Position numbers and translations under genes: made by a program | Shown: in pieces, positions 53,650 to 62,856 of the stretch | How the letters are laid out: each line of letters starts with the position of its first letter | How positions within the stretch are numbered: position 1 is the stretch's first letter | Source: OCS116 cluster bacterium AG-435-F03 | GTDB taxonomy: Bacteria > Pseudomonadota > Alphaproteobacteria > MED-G09 | Assembly (NCBI GenBank): GCA_003212795.1 | Contig: QCOV01000001.1 | Span: forward strand, 401,321 to 465,320 | Reading direction: 5' to 3' | Length of the DNA: 64,000 bases | The notes under the pieces: model-generated | Databases searched by the model: none | Seen by the model: the letters and a program-made list of their open reading frames with translations, nothing else | What the model was told of the DNA's origin: nothing

Positions 53650-55854
53650 ATGAATTTAATAGATCAATATAAAGATATAGAAATAGTTGATGCCCTTGAA
53701 GAAAGGTACTTAGCATATGCATTAACAACGATAATGGATAGAGCTCTTCCCGACGTAAAAGATGGCCTAAAACCAGTACACAGAAGACTTCTTTTTGCAA
53801 TGAGACAACTAAATTTATCTCCTAATTCTTCATTTAAAAAATCCGCAAGAATAGTAGGGGAGGTAATGGGAAGATTCCATCCCCACGGTGATCAAGCAAT
53901 TTATGATACATTGGTAAGATTAGCTCAAGATTTTTCTGTAAGATGGCCATTAATTAATGGGCAGGGGAATTTTGGGAATATTGATGGTGATAATGCTGCT
54001 GCAATGCGTTATACAGAATCCAAATTAACTACAATTTCTGAGTTATTATTATCTGGAATTGATGAAGAATGTGTTGATTTTAGATTAACATACGATGAAG
54101 TTGATAAAGAGCCTATTGTTTTACCTGCAAATTTTCCTAATCTTCTTGCAAATGGATCATCAGGAATTGCTGTTGGTATGGCGACATCGATACCCCCGCA
54201 TAATGTTGAAGAGATATGCAATGCATCACTTCATCTTATAAAACATAGAAATATGCATTTTGATAAACTAATTGATTTTATTCCTGGGCCTGATTTTCCT
54301 ACTGGAGGAGAAATTTTTGAATCTAAAGATTCAATCCTTAATATTTATAAAACAGGGAAAGGAAATATAAGGATAAGAGCTAAGTGGGAAATTGAAAAAG
54401 AAAAAAGAGGGGTATGGAAGATTGTTGTTAATGAAATACCATACCAAGTTAATAAGGGTAAATTAATTGAAAAAATAGCTCAACTTATTATAGATAAAAA
54501 AATACCCATACTTGACGATATTCGTGATGAATCTGATGAAAGTATTAGATTAATTTTGGTTCCCAGAAATAGAGATGTGGATCCCGAGCAATTAATGGAA
54601 GCTTTATTTAGCCTATCAGATTTAGAAACTAGGTTTTCAGTTAATTTAAATGCAATAAACAATAATATACCTAAGGTACACAATCTTCGTGATTTACTTC
54701 TTGCTTGGATTGATCACAGAAGGGATGTACTTGTAAGAAGAAGTAAATTTAAGTTAAATCAAATTAAAACCCGAATGGAAATATTAAGTGGCTATTTAAT
54801 TGTTTATGTAAATCTTGATGAGGTTATCAAAATTATTAGAGAAGAAGATGAACCAAAAATTAAATTAAAAAAGAAATTTGATTTAAATGAAAATCAAGCC
54901 AATTCAATTTTAAATATGCGTCTTAGGTCATTAAGGAAGTTAGAAGAACTAAAAATTAAAGAAGAATATGACTCTTTAAAAATAGAGAAATCAATTTTAG
55001 GTAAACTAATTAAATCAGAAGATATTCAATGGAAGGAGGTATCAAAAGAAATTAAAGAAATAAAAAAAGATTTTTCTAAAAAAACAGACTTAGGAAAAAG
55101 AAGAACAAAAATTAACTATAATGCAGAAATTTTAGATATTGATCTTAATTTTTCTGAACCTGCAGAACCTATTACTGTTGTCTTATCAAAAGAGGGTTGG
55201 ATCAAGACACTAAAAGGCCTTGATCATGATGTTGCAGAAATTAAATTTAAAGATGGAGATGATTTACTTTTTATTCATGAAACAATGAGTGATGAAAAGC
55301 TTTTAATTTTTTCTTCAAATGGAAAATTTTATACAATTGATGCAAGTCAACTTCCTTCTGGAAGAGGGTATGGAGATCCGTTAAAGCTCTTAATTGATCT
55401 ACAAGATGATGATAAAATTATTTCCTTATATTCATTTTCTCAAGCTGGAGAGCTAGTTATAGCTTCAAAATTTGGATATGGTTTTATAGTATCTTTTGAG
55501 GATTTGATTTCAAATAGAAAAGCTGGAAAACAAATATTAAACTTATCAAGCGATGATGAGGCTATTAGTTCAGATTATTTAAAAGGAACCAATATTGCGG
55601 TTATTGGCGAAAATAAAAAAATGCTATTATTTAATCAAGAAGAACTCCCTAGGATGTCAAAAGGCAAAGGAGTTAGACTTCAGAAATATAAAGAAGGAAA
55701 TCTTAAATCGATTATAAGTTTTAATTATAGCGAAGGATTAAACATTGTTGATAATAATGGAAGAAATAGAAATTTTGATGATATTGAAAATTGGCTAGGA
55801 AAAAGAGGCCAAGCAGGCAGAAAAGTTCCTAAGGGTTTTCCTAGAAACTTCTAA
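53650..55854 (+). CDS. parC: DNA topoisomerase IV subunit A
   Basis: A 734-residue type II topoisomerase subunit. The breakage-reunion domain has ALTTIMDRALPDVKDGLKPVHRR, GEVMGRFHPHGDQAIYD, and the catalytic Tyr in AAMRYTESKLT. The tower and a long coiled coil (about 420-480) are followed by a C-terminal beta-pinwheel (about 495-730). The GyrA box is absent, favouring ParC. The 3' end overlaps the convergent TRAP gene by 4 bases. ParE is outside the window. Confidence 0.93.
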   Translation: MNLIDQYKDIEIVDALEERYLAYALTTIMDRALPDVKDGLKPVHRRLLFAMRQLNLSPNSSFKKSARIVGEVMGRFHPHGDQAIYDTLVRLAQDFSVRWPLINGQGNFGNIDGDNAAAMRYTESKLTTISELLLSGIDEECVDFRLTYDEVDKEPIVLPANFPNLLANGSSGIAVGMATSIPPHNVEEICNASLHLIKHRNMHFDKLIDFIPGPDFPTGGEIFESKDSILNIYKTGKGNIRIRAKWEIEKEKRGVWKIVVNEIPYQVNKGKLIEKIAQLIIDKKIPILDDIRDESDESIRLILVPRNRDVDPEQLMEALFSLSDLETRFSVNLNAINNNIPKVHNLRDLLLAWIDHRRDVLVRRSKFKLNQIKTRMEILSGYLIVYVNLDEVIKIIREEDEPKIKLKKKFDLNENQANSILNMRLRSLRKLEELKIKEEYDSLKIEKSILGKLIKSEDIQWKEVSKEIKEIKKDFSKKTDLGKRRTKINYNAEILDIDLNFSEPAEPITVVLSKEGWIKTLKGLDHDVAEIKFKDGDDLLFIHETMSDEKLLIFSSNGKFYTIDASQLPSGRGYGDPLKLLIDLQDDDKIISLYSFSQAGELVIASKFGYGFIVSFEDLISNRKAGKQILNLSSDDEAISSDYLKGTNIAVIGENKKMLLFNQEELPRMSKGKGVRLQKYKEGNLKSIISFNYSEGLNIVDNNGRNRNFDDIENWLGKRGQAGRKVPKGFPRNF

Positions 55855-57404
55855 TTAAATATATAACTTGGTAACCATGTTGCTACCCCTGGGAATACTG
55901 ATAACAAAATTAGCATCATCATTTGTATAAGAATAAACGGGATTACTCCTTTATATATATCTGAAGTTTTTACTGAGTCTGGTGCAACTCCTCTTAAATA
56001 AAAGAGAGCAAATCCAAATGGAGGCGTTAAGAAGCTTGTCTGAAGATTAATAGCCATCATAACACCCAGCCAAACGGGGTCTATGCCCATTTGAAGAATG
56101 ATTGGAGCTACTATAGGTACCACAACAAAAGTTATCTCAATAAAATCTAAGAAGAAACCAAGTAAGAACATTGATATCATAACTATAAGTATTGCACTAA
56201 AAGTTCCTCCAGGAAGACTCGTAAGAAAATGCTCTATAGTTTCATCTCCACCCAAACCCCTAAAAACAAGACTAAAGAATGTTGCTCCAATTAATATAAT
56301 AAAGACCATAGAAGTAATTTTGGTAGATGATCTTGCTGCATCAATTAAAACACCACTTAAATACAACTTATATATACTTAAAAGTGTAGAGATTAAGAAG
56401 ATAACAAAAATTGTTACTGCTAAAAGTATATTAAAAGTTTCATAAAGATTTAAATCGACTCTATTAAGCCTTAAATCAAATAAAAAATTAAGAACCAAAA
56501 GAGTGATAAATGAAAATGTTGATACTAATGTCCAAAAATTTTCTTTAGCTATCCTATTTGCGGCCAATAAAATTGAACCAATTGCTCCAACTGAAGCTGC
56601 CTCAGTAGGCGTTGCAAAACCTGTTAATATTGATCCTAGAACAGCAATGATTAATGCCAGAGGAGGAAATAAGGTTTTGAATAGCTCTTTATAACTTATT
56701 TCATTTTCTTCAATGAGAATTTCAGGGGTAGAATTAGGATCAAATAGTGCTTTCAAAAATTGATAAAAAATATAGAGAGAAACGAGTAACAATCCTGGAA
56801 AAAGTGAGCCTGCAAATAAATCACCTACAGAAACTGTATCTGGTGAAAAAATTCCCATTTGTAATTGTGATTGCTGATAAGCATTTGAAATAACATCACC
56901 AAGAAGAATTAATACAATTGAGGGTGGAATTATTTGTCCTAATGTTCCTGCTGCAGTTATTACTCCAGAAGCTAATTTTGGGTTATAGCCATTTTTTAAC
57001 ATTGTAGGTAATGATAAAAGCCCCATTGTTACTACTGTTGCACCCACAATTCCAGTTGAAGCAGCTAATAATGCTCCTACAAGGGTAACTGAGATACCAA
57101 GCCCACCCCTTACATGTCTTAATAATTTACTCATATTTTCAAGTAAATCTTCAGCCACCTTGGATTTTTCTAAAATTGTTCCCATGAAAATAAATAAAGG
57201 AACTGCCATTAAGACTTCATTTGTCATTGTTCCAAAAATTCTTTGTGGAATAGCCTTTAAGAATTGTATTGGAAAAACACCAAAATAGTCCCCAACTAAA
57301 GCAAAAATAATTGCAATACCTGCTAGAGAGAATGCTACTGGAAAACCTAAAAGAAGGACCAAAATTGCTACAGCAAACATCAATAAATCTAAATATTCTA
57401 TCAT
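55851..57404 (-). CDS. dctM: TRAP transporter large permease (DctM family)
   Basis: A 517-residue polytopic permease. The N-terminal FPVAFSLAGIAIIFALVG and VPLFIFMGTILEKS, the VTMGLLSLPTMLKNGYNPKLASGVI block and the later GFATPTEAASVGAIGS are DctM hallmarks. It is longer than the usual 425-440 residues. About 80 additional residues, with roughly two helices, follow near 285-370, before SSTKITSMVFIILIGAT. It forms the transport unit with DctQ (4-base overlap) and the TakP-like receptor. Its tail overlaps parC by 4 bases. Confidence 0.92.
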   Translation of the reverse strand: MIEYLDLLMFAVAILVLLLGFPVAFSLAGIAIIFALVGDYFGVFPIQFLKAIPQRIFGTMTNEVLMAVPLFIFMGTILEKSKVAEDLLENMSKLLRHVRGGLGISVTLVGALLAASTGIVGATVVTMGLLSLPTMLKNGYNPKLASGVITAAGTLGQIIPPSIVLILLGDVISNAYQQSQLQMGIFSPDTVSVGDLFAGSLFPGLLLVSLYIFYQFLKALFDPNSTPEILIEENEISYKELFKTLFPPLALIIAVLGSILTGFATPTEAASVGAIGSILLAANRIAKENFWTLVSTFSFITLLVLNFLFDLRLNRVDLNLYETFNILLAVTIFVIFLISTLLSIYKLYLSGVLIDAARSSTKITSMVFIILIGATFFSLVFRGLGGDETIEHFLTSLPGGTFSAILIVMISMFLLGFFLDFIEITFVVVPIVAPIILQMGIDPVWLGVMMAINLQTSFLTPPFGFALFYLRGVAPDSVKTSDIYKGVIPFILIQMMMLILLSVFPGVATWLPSYIFN

Positions 57405-57889
57405 TTTTTTGTTTTTAAATTATTAATTGAGCTGAATAAAATAACTAGGGCTTGAATAAATAGTAGAATTGGAAAAATTATCAAAGTAGTTTTATATATA
57501 TATGTAGCATTTAAACCGCTTGTTTCAGGCGATCCTTCCAAAATTTTCCAAGATCTAATAACATATGGGTAGCTCATTAAAAACGTAACTATTATGAATG
57601 GCATAAGAAGAGTTAATGTTCCGATTAAATTGACAACATTTTTAAATTTTTTAGATGACTCTCTATAAAATGAATCAACTCTTACATGTTCATCATATAA
57701 TAATGTATAACCTGCAGCTACAGTAAATAATGTTCCATGCATATAGATCATTAATTCTTGAAGTTTGATAAACCCTAATCCAAATACATATCTTGAAAGT
57801 ACGGTTACTATTTGTACAATAACCATTATAATTATTAGCCAAGAAATATAACGACCAATATATTCGTTAATTGATTTTAGGATATGCAT
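57401..57889 (-). CDS. dctQ: TRAP transporter small permease (DctQ family)
   Basis: A 162-residue membrane protein with four hydrophobic helices, beginning IGRYISWLIIIMVIVQIVTVLSRYVFGLG. LQELMIYMHGTLFTVAAGYTLLYDEHVRVDSFY is the family core (kept in part). It pairs with the large permease through overlapping stop and start codons. The receptor stop overlaps its own ATG by one base. It accepts substrate from the TakP-like receptor and is driven by Na+. Confidence 0.92.
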   Translation of the reverse strand: MHILKSINEYIGRYISWLIIIMVIVQIVTVLSRYVFGLGFIKLQELMIYMHGTLFTVAAGYTLLYDEHVRVDSFYRESSKKFKNVVNLIGTLTLLMPFIIVTFLMSYPYVIRSWKILEGSPETSGLNATYIYKTTLIIFPILLFIQALVILFSSINNLKTKK

Positions 57890-58998
57890 CAGTCTTCTCT
57901 TGAGGCCATATAAGCCAATTCAGAATGTTTGGACCAGTTTCTTAATCTTTTTAGATTATCCATAAATGATAAATAGATTTCATTTGAAATTGGATCTTTT
58001 GTTGCTACATCTTCAAGTACTTCACTAGACTTTAATTTTAACTCATTCATGATTTCTTTTGAAAAACTCCTCATTTGAACACCATGTTTATTAATTAAAG
58101 TTTTTAAAGCAATTGAGTTATGATGATTAAATTCTGCTAATGTATATGTATTTTCATGAGAGAATACATTCTTAAATATTTCTCTTTGTGTGTTTGTTAA
58201 TGAATTCCAGGTATCAAGATTTACACCTGTAGCTAAACCAGCTCCTGGTTCATGAAAACCTGGCCAGTAATAGAATTTAGCAACTTGATAAAAGGCAAAT
58301 GCTAGGTCATTCCATGGTCCCACCCATTCAGTCGCATCAATAGCACCTGATTGAAGAGCTGGATAAATTTCACCTCCAGGAATGGCAACTGCAGCTGATC
58401 CTACTCTTCTTAGAACTTCACCACCAAGGCCGGGCATCCTAATTTTGAGACCTTTTAAATCATCTATATTAGTTATTTCTTTATTAAACCATCCCCCCAT
58501 TTGTACTCCGGTATTAGCGGATTGAAATGAAATCACATTAAACTGAGCGCTTAACTTGTTCCAAAGTTCTTTTCCGCCTCCATGATCAATCCATGCATTT
58601 AATTCATTTGCTGTCATACCAAATGGAACTGATGTAAAAAAATTAAAACCTATATTTTTACCTTGAAAGTAATATTCGGCACCATTGTACATGTCAGCAA
58701 CCCCTATTGAGGCAGCATCTAGGGCTTCAAAAGCTGGGACTAACTCTCCTGCAGCGAAAACCTTTATCTCAATCTCACCATCAGTTGCTTGATTTATGTG
58801 TTTAGCTATTCTTTCAGGTGATGTGCCTAGGCCAGGAAAATTTTTAGGCCAAGTGTGAGTCATAGTTAATCTTCTAATACCTTTTGAAATTGCAGGTTTT
58901 GCTATAGCACTGGATAACAATATTGATGAAGCCCCACCAATTAAAGCATTTCTTCTACTAATTTTAATATTTCTTTTATTTTTTATTTTCTTTTTCAT
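57889..58998 (-). CDS. TRAP transporter substrate-binding protein, TakP/DctP family
   Basis: A periplasmic receptor of about 369 residues. The N-terminus has a twin-arginine-like segment (ISRRNALIGGASS) and signal helix ending near SAIAKPA, so export through Tat is possible. The body contains AAGELVPAFEALDAA, GVQMGGWFNKE, DLKGLKIRMPGLGGEVLRRVG and GGEIYPALQSGAIDATEWVGP, a pattern close to Rhodobacter TakP, which binds 2-oxo acids with Na+. Pyruvate-like substrates are therefore likely, though not shown. The ATG at 58998 is preferred over 59016. It is the first gene of the TRAP operon and overlaps bpt. Confidence 0.92.
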   Translation of the reverse strand: MKKKIKNKRNIKISRRNALIGGASSILLSSAIAKPAISKGIRRLTMTHTWPKNFPGLGTSPERIAKHINQATDGEIEIKVFAAGELVPAFEALDAASIGVADMYNGAEYYFQGKNIGFNFFTSVPFGMTANELNAWIDHGGGKELWNKLSAQFNVISFQSANTGVQMGGWFNKEITNIDDLKGLKIRMPGLGGEVLRRVGSAAVAIPGGEIYPALQSGAIDATEWVGPWNDLAFAFYQVAKFYYWPGFHEPGAGLATGVNLDTWNSLTNTQREIFKNVFSHENTYTLAEFNHHNSIALKTLINKHGVQMRSFSKEIMNELKLKSSEVLEDVATKDPISNEIYLSFMDNLKRLRNWSKHSELAYMASRED

Positions 58999-59716
58999 AG
59001 CTAATCCACTCACCATTAATAAGAATTTCAGAAGATATAAAATCTTTTTTATATTCCATTTCCTTACAGCCGCTTATCCAATAACCCAAGTATATTAATT
59101 CTTTGTTATATTTCTCACTAAATGCAATATGATCAAGAATCATGAATTTACCTAAAGAATATTTTTTTAAATAAGGACTATAAAAAGAATATACCATTGA
59201 TAATGCATCATCTAAAAAATCAGTTATACAGGAAGAAATTAGAATATTATCTAATCTATATTCAATAATTTTTGTATCTATACCAGAGTTTTTGATCATT
59301 GAATAATAATCAGCAAAAATCATATCATTCATTTCGCTATCAGGATGCTTATAATTTAAATATTCTTTAAATAAGTAGAATTGTTCATAAGTAGCTTTTT
59401 CCGTAATATTTCTTTGAAAAATTTTTCCTTTACTTAAAACTCTTTTTTGGTTTTTCTTTGCCTTGAAATTATTAGTTTTTATTCTAATTGGTATACATTT
59501 ATTACAGCCTTCGCATACTTGATTATAAAGGATATTTTGACTTCTTCTAAAACCTCTTGATATCAAAAGATTATAAAAATCTTTATCCTTAGATCCCTTA
59601 ATAAATGTAAATAATTTTCTTTCCTTTTGATCAGGCTGATAAACACATTCAGTTGAGTCTGAGATATAAAAATCTTCTTTATGAGTATTTTCTAATTTAT
59701 TCAATTTAGTAACCAA
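58976..59716 (-). CDS. bpt: Aspartate/glutamate leucyl-tRNA-protein transferase (Bpt)
   Basis: A 246-residue ATE-fold enzyme that adds Leu from Leu-tRNA to proteins with N-terminal Asp or Glu, making them ClpS substrates. It has ECVYQPDQKERKLFT near residue 24, then SRGFRRSQNILY and VCEGCNKCIPIRI with a Cys cluster. FYSPYLKKYSLGKFMILDHI and YLGYWISGCKEMEYKKDF follow. The start is a TTG at 59716 or 59704 without a clear ribosome site. It follows the SLC13 gene (11-base overlap) and overlaps the TRAP receptor. It links to clpS-clpA at 14.8-17.4 kb. Confidence 0.93.
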   Translation of the reverse strand: MVTKLNKLENTHKEDFYISDSTECVYQPDQKERKLFTFIKGSKDKDFYNLLISRGFRRSQNILYNQVCEGCNKCIPIRIKTNNFKAKKNQKRVLSKGKIFQRNITEKATYEQFYLFKEYLNYKHPDSEMNDMIFADYYSMIKNSGIDTKIIEYRLDNILISSCITDFLDDALSMVYSFYSPYLKKYSLGKFMILDHIAFSEKYNKELIYLGYWISGCKEMEYKKDFISSEILINGEWISYEKENKK

Positions 59717-61523
59717 AAAAACTAATCATAACTGTATAGCTTAACCACATTAATAAAACTAGTGGGATTCCTGAAGTAAGATAATCTTTAAATTGATAAT
59801 TTCCTGGACCCATAACCAAGAGATTTGTTTTGTATCCAATTGGTGTAGCAAAAGAGCAATTAGCCGCAAAAATTAAACAATAAATAAATGGTTCAGGTTG
59901 AATATTAAAATCACTAGCAAGATTAATTGCTATTGGAGCAAATAATACTGCAGTTGCGTTATTGCTTAAGAAATTTGTAATTACCGCAATAAAAATAAAA
60001 AACAATGATAATACTGTTATCATATCAAAGTTTATTAAAAGATTTTTTAAAAACTCGGCAATATAGAGGGCTCCGCCTGTTTCCTGAAGTGCAGTAGATA
60101 GCATTATTGATGAAGCAACTAATAAAAATATTTTTGTATCGAGGGCAGATACAGCATCCCTTATAGTAAGTACATTTGTTAATAACATTAAAATTACACC
60201 AAGTAATGCTGCTACTGTAATGTTTAACAGACCAGTTGCAGCAGATAAAATTGTAACAGCAAAAATGATTCTGGATCGAAGAATAAATTGTTTAGCTGGT
60301 AGATATATAGCTGACCATTCAATTGGAAAAATTTCTTTTTTCCCTCTTAAATTTTTAATATCCTCTTCCTCACCTTTTATTAATAATATATGTCCTGCTT
60401 CCATTTTTTGATATCGAGGTAAATTTCTTAAGAATTTTTTATCATTCTTAATTCCAATGATTTTACAATTCGTTTCTGCTTCAAAGTTGGTTTGTGTTAG
60501 ATTTCTTCCAATAAAAAATGATCTAGGTGTAACTGAAGCTTCAATTAAAACCGCTCTTTCCGATGAAAAATTATTATCGTCTATAGAGTTAAAAATATTG
60601 TCGTTAGATCTTATTTTTTCAGTTAGTTGATTTTTTGTAATCTCAAGAACTAACTTATCACCAATTTTTATATCAATATCCTCAAATGGGGGTAGGATTT
60701 TTTCACCATCTCTTAATATCACATTCACTGCTGTATCTTTAATGTCAGATAGGATACCAGAGGTAAATTTTTTGCCAATTAAGGGGTTTTCTTCGTTAAC
60801 TGCAATTTCTACCAAGTAAATTCTGCCACTTTCAAAATTTTCTTTGTTATCTTCAACAACACCTTTATTCTTTCTTTCAAGTATTCTAGGTAAAATAAAA
60901 ATTGCATATATAAAACCTACCGAAGCTAAGATTATTCCTTGATTTGTGAACTCAAAAAAACCTAGTTCACGTCCAATCAGATTAGAGGTAGTTCCTGAAA
61001 CAAGTAAATTTGTTGATGACCCTATTAATGTTGTCATGCCACCCAATATTGAGACATAGGAAAGCGGAATTAAAATTGATCGTGAAGACACATCCATTTG
61101 CTTACTAATTGCTATTATTATTGGAATAAACATTATAATAATAGGCGTATTATTTAATGTTGCGCTTAAAATAAAGACCAAGACCATAATTCCATAAAAT
61201 TTATAAATTGTATTCTTGTCTCTATCCCCCGATAGCCAAACCGCTATATCTTCAAGAGCGCCCGTAACTAGTAAACCATGTCCAATAACCAATAAACTCA
61301 TTAAAGCTATTAGTGCTGGATTAGCAAAACCCTGTAACAATAAATTAATATTTATTGGTCCTCCTGAAGAAAGCCCTAAAATAGGACTGTTTTGAAAGAC
61401 TAATAAAAGAACAACTATTGAAAATAGAGAAATTATCTCCATTCTTATTTTATCCAATGAATACAATATCATAGTTAGAAATGTTAATCCAAAAACTATC
61501 CACATATAAAATTCTTGTGTCAT
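59706..61523 (-). CDS. SLC13-type (DASS) anion transporter with two RCK-C domains
   Basis: A 605-residue transporter with about 11 membrane helices in two halves separated by two cytoplasmic TrkA-C (RCK-C) domains (about 220-390). Diagnostic segments are ATLNNTPIIIMFIPIIIAIS and GSSTNLLVSG in the N half, and FLSNNATAVLFAPIAINLA and GYKTNLLVMGPGNYQFKDY in the C half, with NT/NN substrate and Na+ sites. Such proteins carry sulfate or dicarboxylates. The substrate is not evident here. It is coupled to the RDD gene upstream (one-base overlap) and to bpt. Confidence 0.9.
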   Translation of the reverse strand: MTQEFYMWIVFGLTFLTMILYSLDKIRMEIISLFSIVVLLLVFQNSPILGLSSGGPININLLLQGFANPALIALMSLLVIGHGLLVTGALEDIAVWLSGDRDKNTIYKFYGIMVLVFILSATLNNTPIIIMFIPIIIAISKQMDVSSRSILIPLSYVSILGGMTTLIGSSTNLLVSGTTSNLIGRELGFFEFTNQGIILASVGFIYAIFILPRILERKNKGVVEDNKENFESGRIYLVEIAVNEENPLIGKKFTSGILSDIKDTAVNVILRDGEKILPPFEDIDIKIGDKLVLEITKNQLTEKIRSNDNIFNSIDDNNFSSERAVLIEASVTPRSFFIGRNLTQTNFEAETNCKIIGIKNDKKFLRNLPRYQKMEAGHILLIKGEEEDIKNLRGKKEIFPIEWSAIYLPAKQFILRSRIIFAVTILSAATGLLNITVAALLGVILMLLTNVLTIRDAVSALDTKIFLLVASSIMLSTALQETGGALYIAEFLKNLLINFDMITVLSLFFIFIAVITNFLSNNATAVLFAPIAINLASDFNIQPEPFIYCLIFAANCSFATPIGYKTNLLVMGPGNYQFKDYLTSGIPLVLLMWLSYTVMISFFGY

Positions 61524-61960
61524 TAAGAAATTTCTCCTAAATCTTTAAAACGAACCTTATAGAGTAAATCATGAATACAGGCTCTTTTGTCATTTAATAA
61601 AGGGTAAATAAAGTAAGTTAAAGTAATTACTCCAAGAGGAAGAATTGCAAAGAAAAGGAAAGAGTGAATAAAAGCATGTTTTTTTGTGAAATTATCTCCT
61701 TTTTTAAGACATAAATTGAAATTCATTATCATCATCCCATATGTTGCTTGTTTTTTTCCACCTAAAGTTAAAATAAAATATGATGAAATAACCACAGGAA
61801 TGATAAAATAATATGATGTGTAAAATAAATTAAGGATAAAGAAATTAATTATTTTAATAGACAAAAAAACCAACAAAGATAGATTTAGGACAATAACTAT
61901 ATCTATTATTGATGCTATAAACCTTCTAATTAGTTGCCTATCATATCCTGTAATTTCCAT
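61523..61960 (-). CDS. RDD family membrane protein
   Basis: A 145-residue protein with three predicted helices and the RDD motifs RRFIASIIDIVIVL near the start, GKKQATYGMMIMNFNL in the middle and DKRACIHDLLYKVRF at the end. These give the Arg-Asp-Asp pattern (ID, DL) of the family. The function is unknown. It overlaps the SLC13 transporter, suggesting that it may work with it. It is divergent from the glycerophosphodiesterase gene across 74 bases that contain a long AT palindrome (61968-61986). Confidence 0.82.
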   Translation of the reverse strand: MEITGYDRQLIRRFIASIIDIVIVLNLSLLVFLSIKIINFFILNLFYTSYYFIIPVVISSYFILTLGGKKQATYGMMIMNFNLCLKKGDNFTKKHAFIHSFLFFAILPLGVITLTYFIYPLLNDKRACIHDLLYKVRFKDLGEIS

Positions 61961-62034
61961 AGGTATAATTTTAATTAAATTAAAATATAATTAATAGTAT
62001 AAGTTTTTAATTGATTTCTTATAAGGTATTAAAA

Positions 62035-62787
62035 ATGCATATATCTTTTAATAACAGTAAATTTATGGCTTTTGCTCATCGAGGCGGTACCGAATTTGCA
62101 CCAGAAAATACTTACGAAGCTTTTTCCGCTGCTGTAGAAACTGGTTACAAATATCTTGAAACAGATGTTCATCCTAATGCCGATGAAAAGTTAATGGCAT
62201 TTCATGATCCCACCTTAGATAGAGTAACAAATTATAAAGGAAAAATTCGAGATTTTACTTCGCAAGAATTAAAAAAAATTAGAGTCAGTGATAAATTCCA
62301 GATACCTTTTTTGGAAGATCTATTAGATTCTTTTTCTCAAAATTATTTTTCAATAGACATGAAATCAGATGAAAGTGTAATACCTTTAATAAAATTAGTT
62401 AGAAAAATGAATGCTATTGATAGGGTATGTTTTGCATCATTTAATCAACAGAGATTAGATTATGTCCGTGAAGAATTTAGTAATAAGTGCATTTCATCAA
62501 TGGGGCCAAAAGAAATAGTAAAAACAAAATTATGTTCAATATTTAATATAAAGCATAATGTTTTACCTTTGATATCCTCGCTTCCAATTAAAAGATATAA
62601 AATTGAATTGTTAAATAAAAAGCATGTAGATTTTTTAAAATCATTAAATATTAAAGTAATTGCATGGACAATAAATGATGCAAACGAAATTACTAGACTC
62701 ATAGACCTTGGGGTAGACGGCATAATGACAGACAAAATTTCAGCTTTAAAAGAAATTTTGATTAAAAAAAATCTTTGGCAACATTAA
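62035..62787 (+). CDS. Glycerophosphodiester phosphodiesterase
   Basis: A 250-residue TIM-barrel phosphodiesterase that releases sn-glycerol-3-phosphate and an alcohol from deacylated phospholipids. FAHRGGTEFAPENTYEAFSAA and ETDVHPNADEKLMAFHDPTLDR carry the catalytic His and metal ligands (Glu, Asp). The C-terminal VIAWTINDANEITRLIDLGVDGIMTDK is typical. There is no signal peptide, so it is cytoplasmic. The start is the ATG at 62035 after ATAAGG, not the TTG at 62011. It may salvage phosphorus or recycle membrane lipids. Confidence 0.91.
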   Translation: MHISFNNSKFMAFAHRGGTEFAPENTYEAFSAAVETGYKYLETDVHPNADEKLMAFHDPTLDRVTNYKGKIRDFTSQELKKIRVSDKFQIPFLEDLLDSFSQNYFSIDMKSDESVIPLIKLVRKMNAIDRVCFASFNQQRLDYVREEFSNKCISSMGPKEIVKTKLCSIFNIKHNVLPLISSLPIKRYKIELLNKKHVDFLKSLNIKVIAWTINDANEITRLIDLGVDGIMTDKISALKEILIKKNLWQH

Positions 62788-62856
62788 AAATATTTGTGTT
62801 ATTACATAAACCGATATACAAAATATTGTATTTATTTAGAAAGATTATTCAAAATT

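Noticed and set aside
61968-61986. Nine-base-arm AT palindrome between the RDD and glycerophosphodiesterase genes
   Set aside because: It is made only of A and T, and matches of this size are expected by chance a few times in such a window. It is noted, but not enough to call an operator.
62816-62831. ATACAA-AATA-TTGTAT repeat before glyA as an operator
   Set aside because: Six-base arms of A/T-rich sequence are expected often at this base composition, and no promoter elements align with it.
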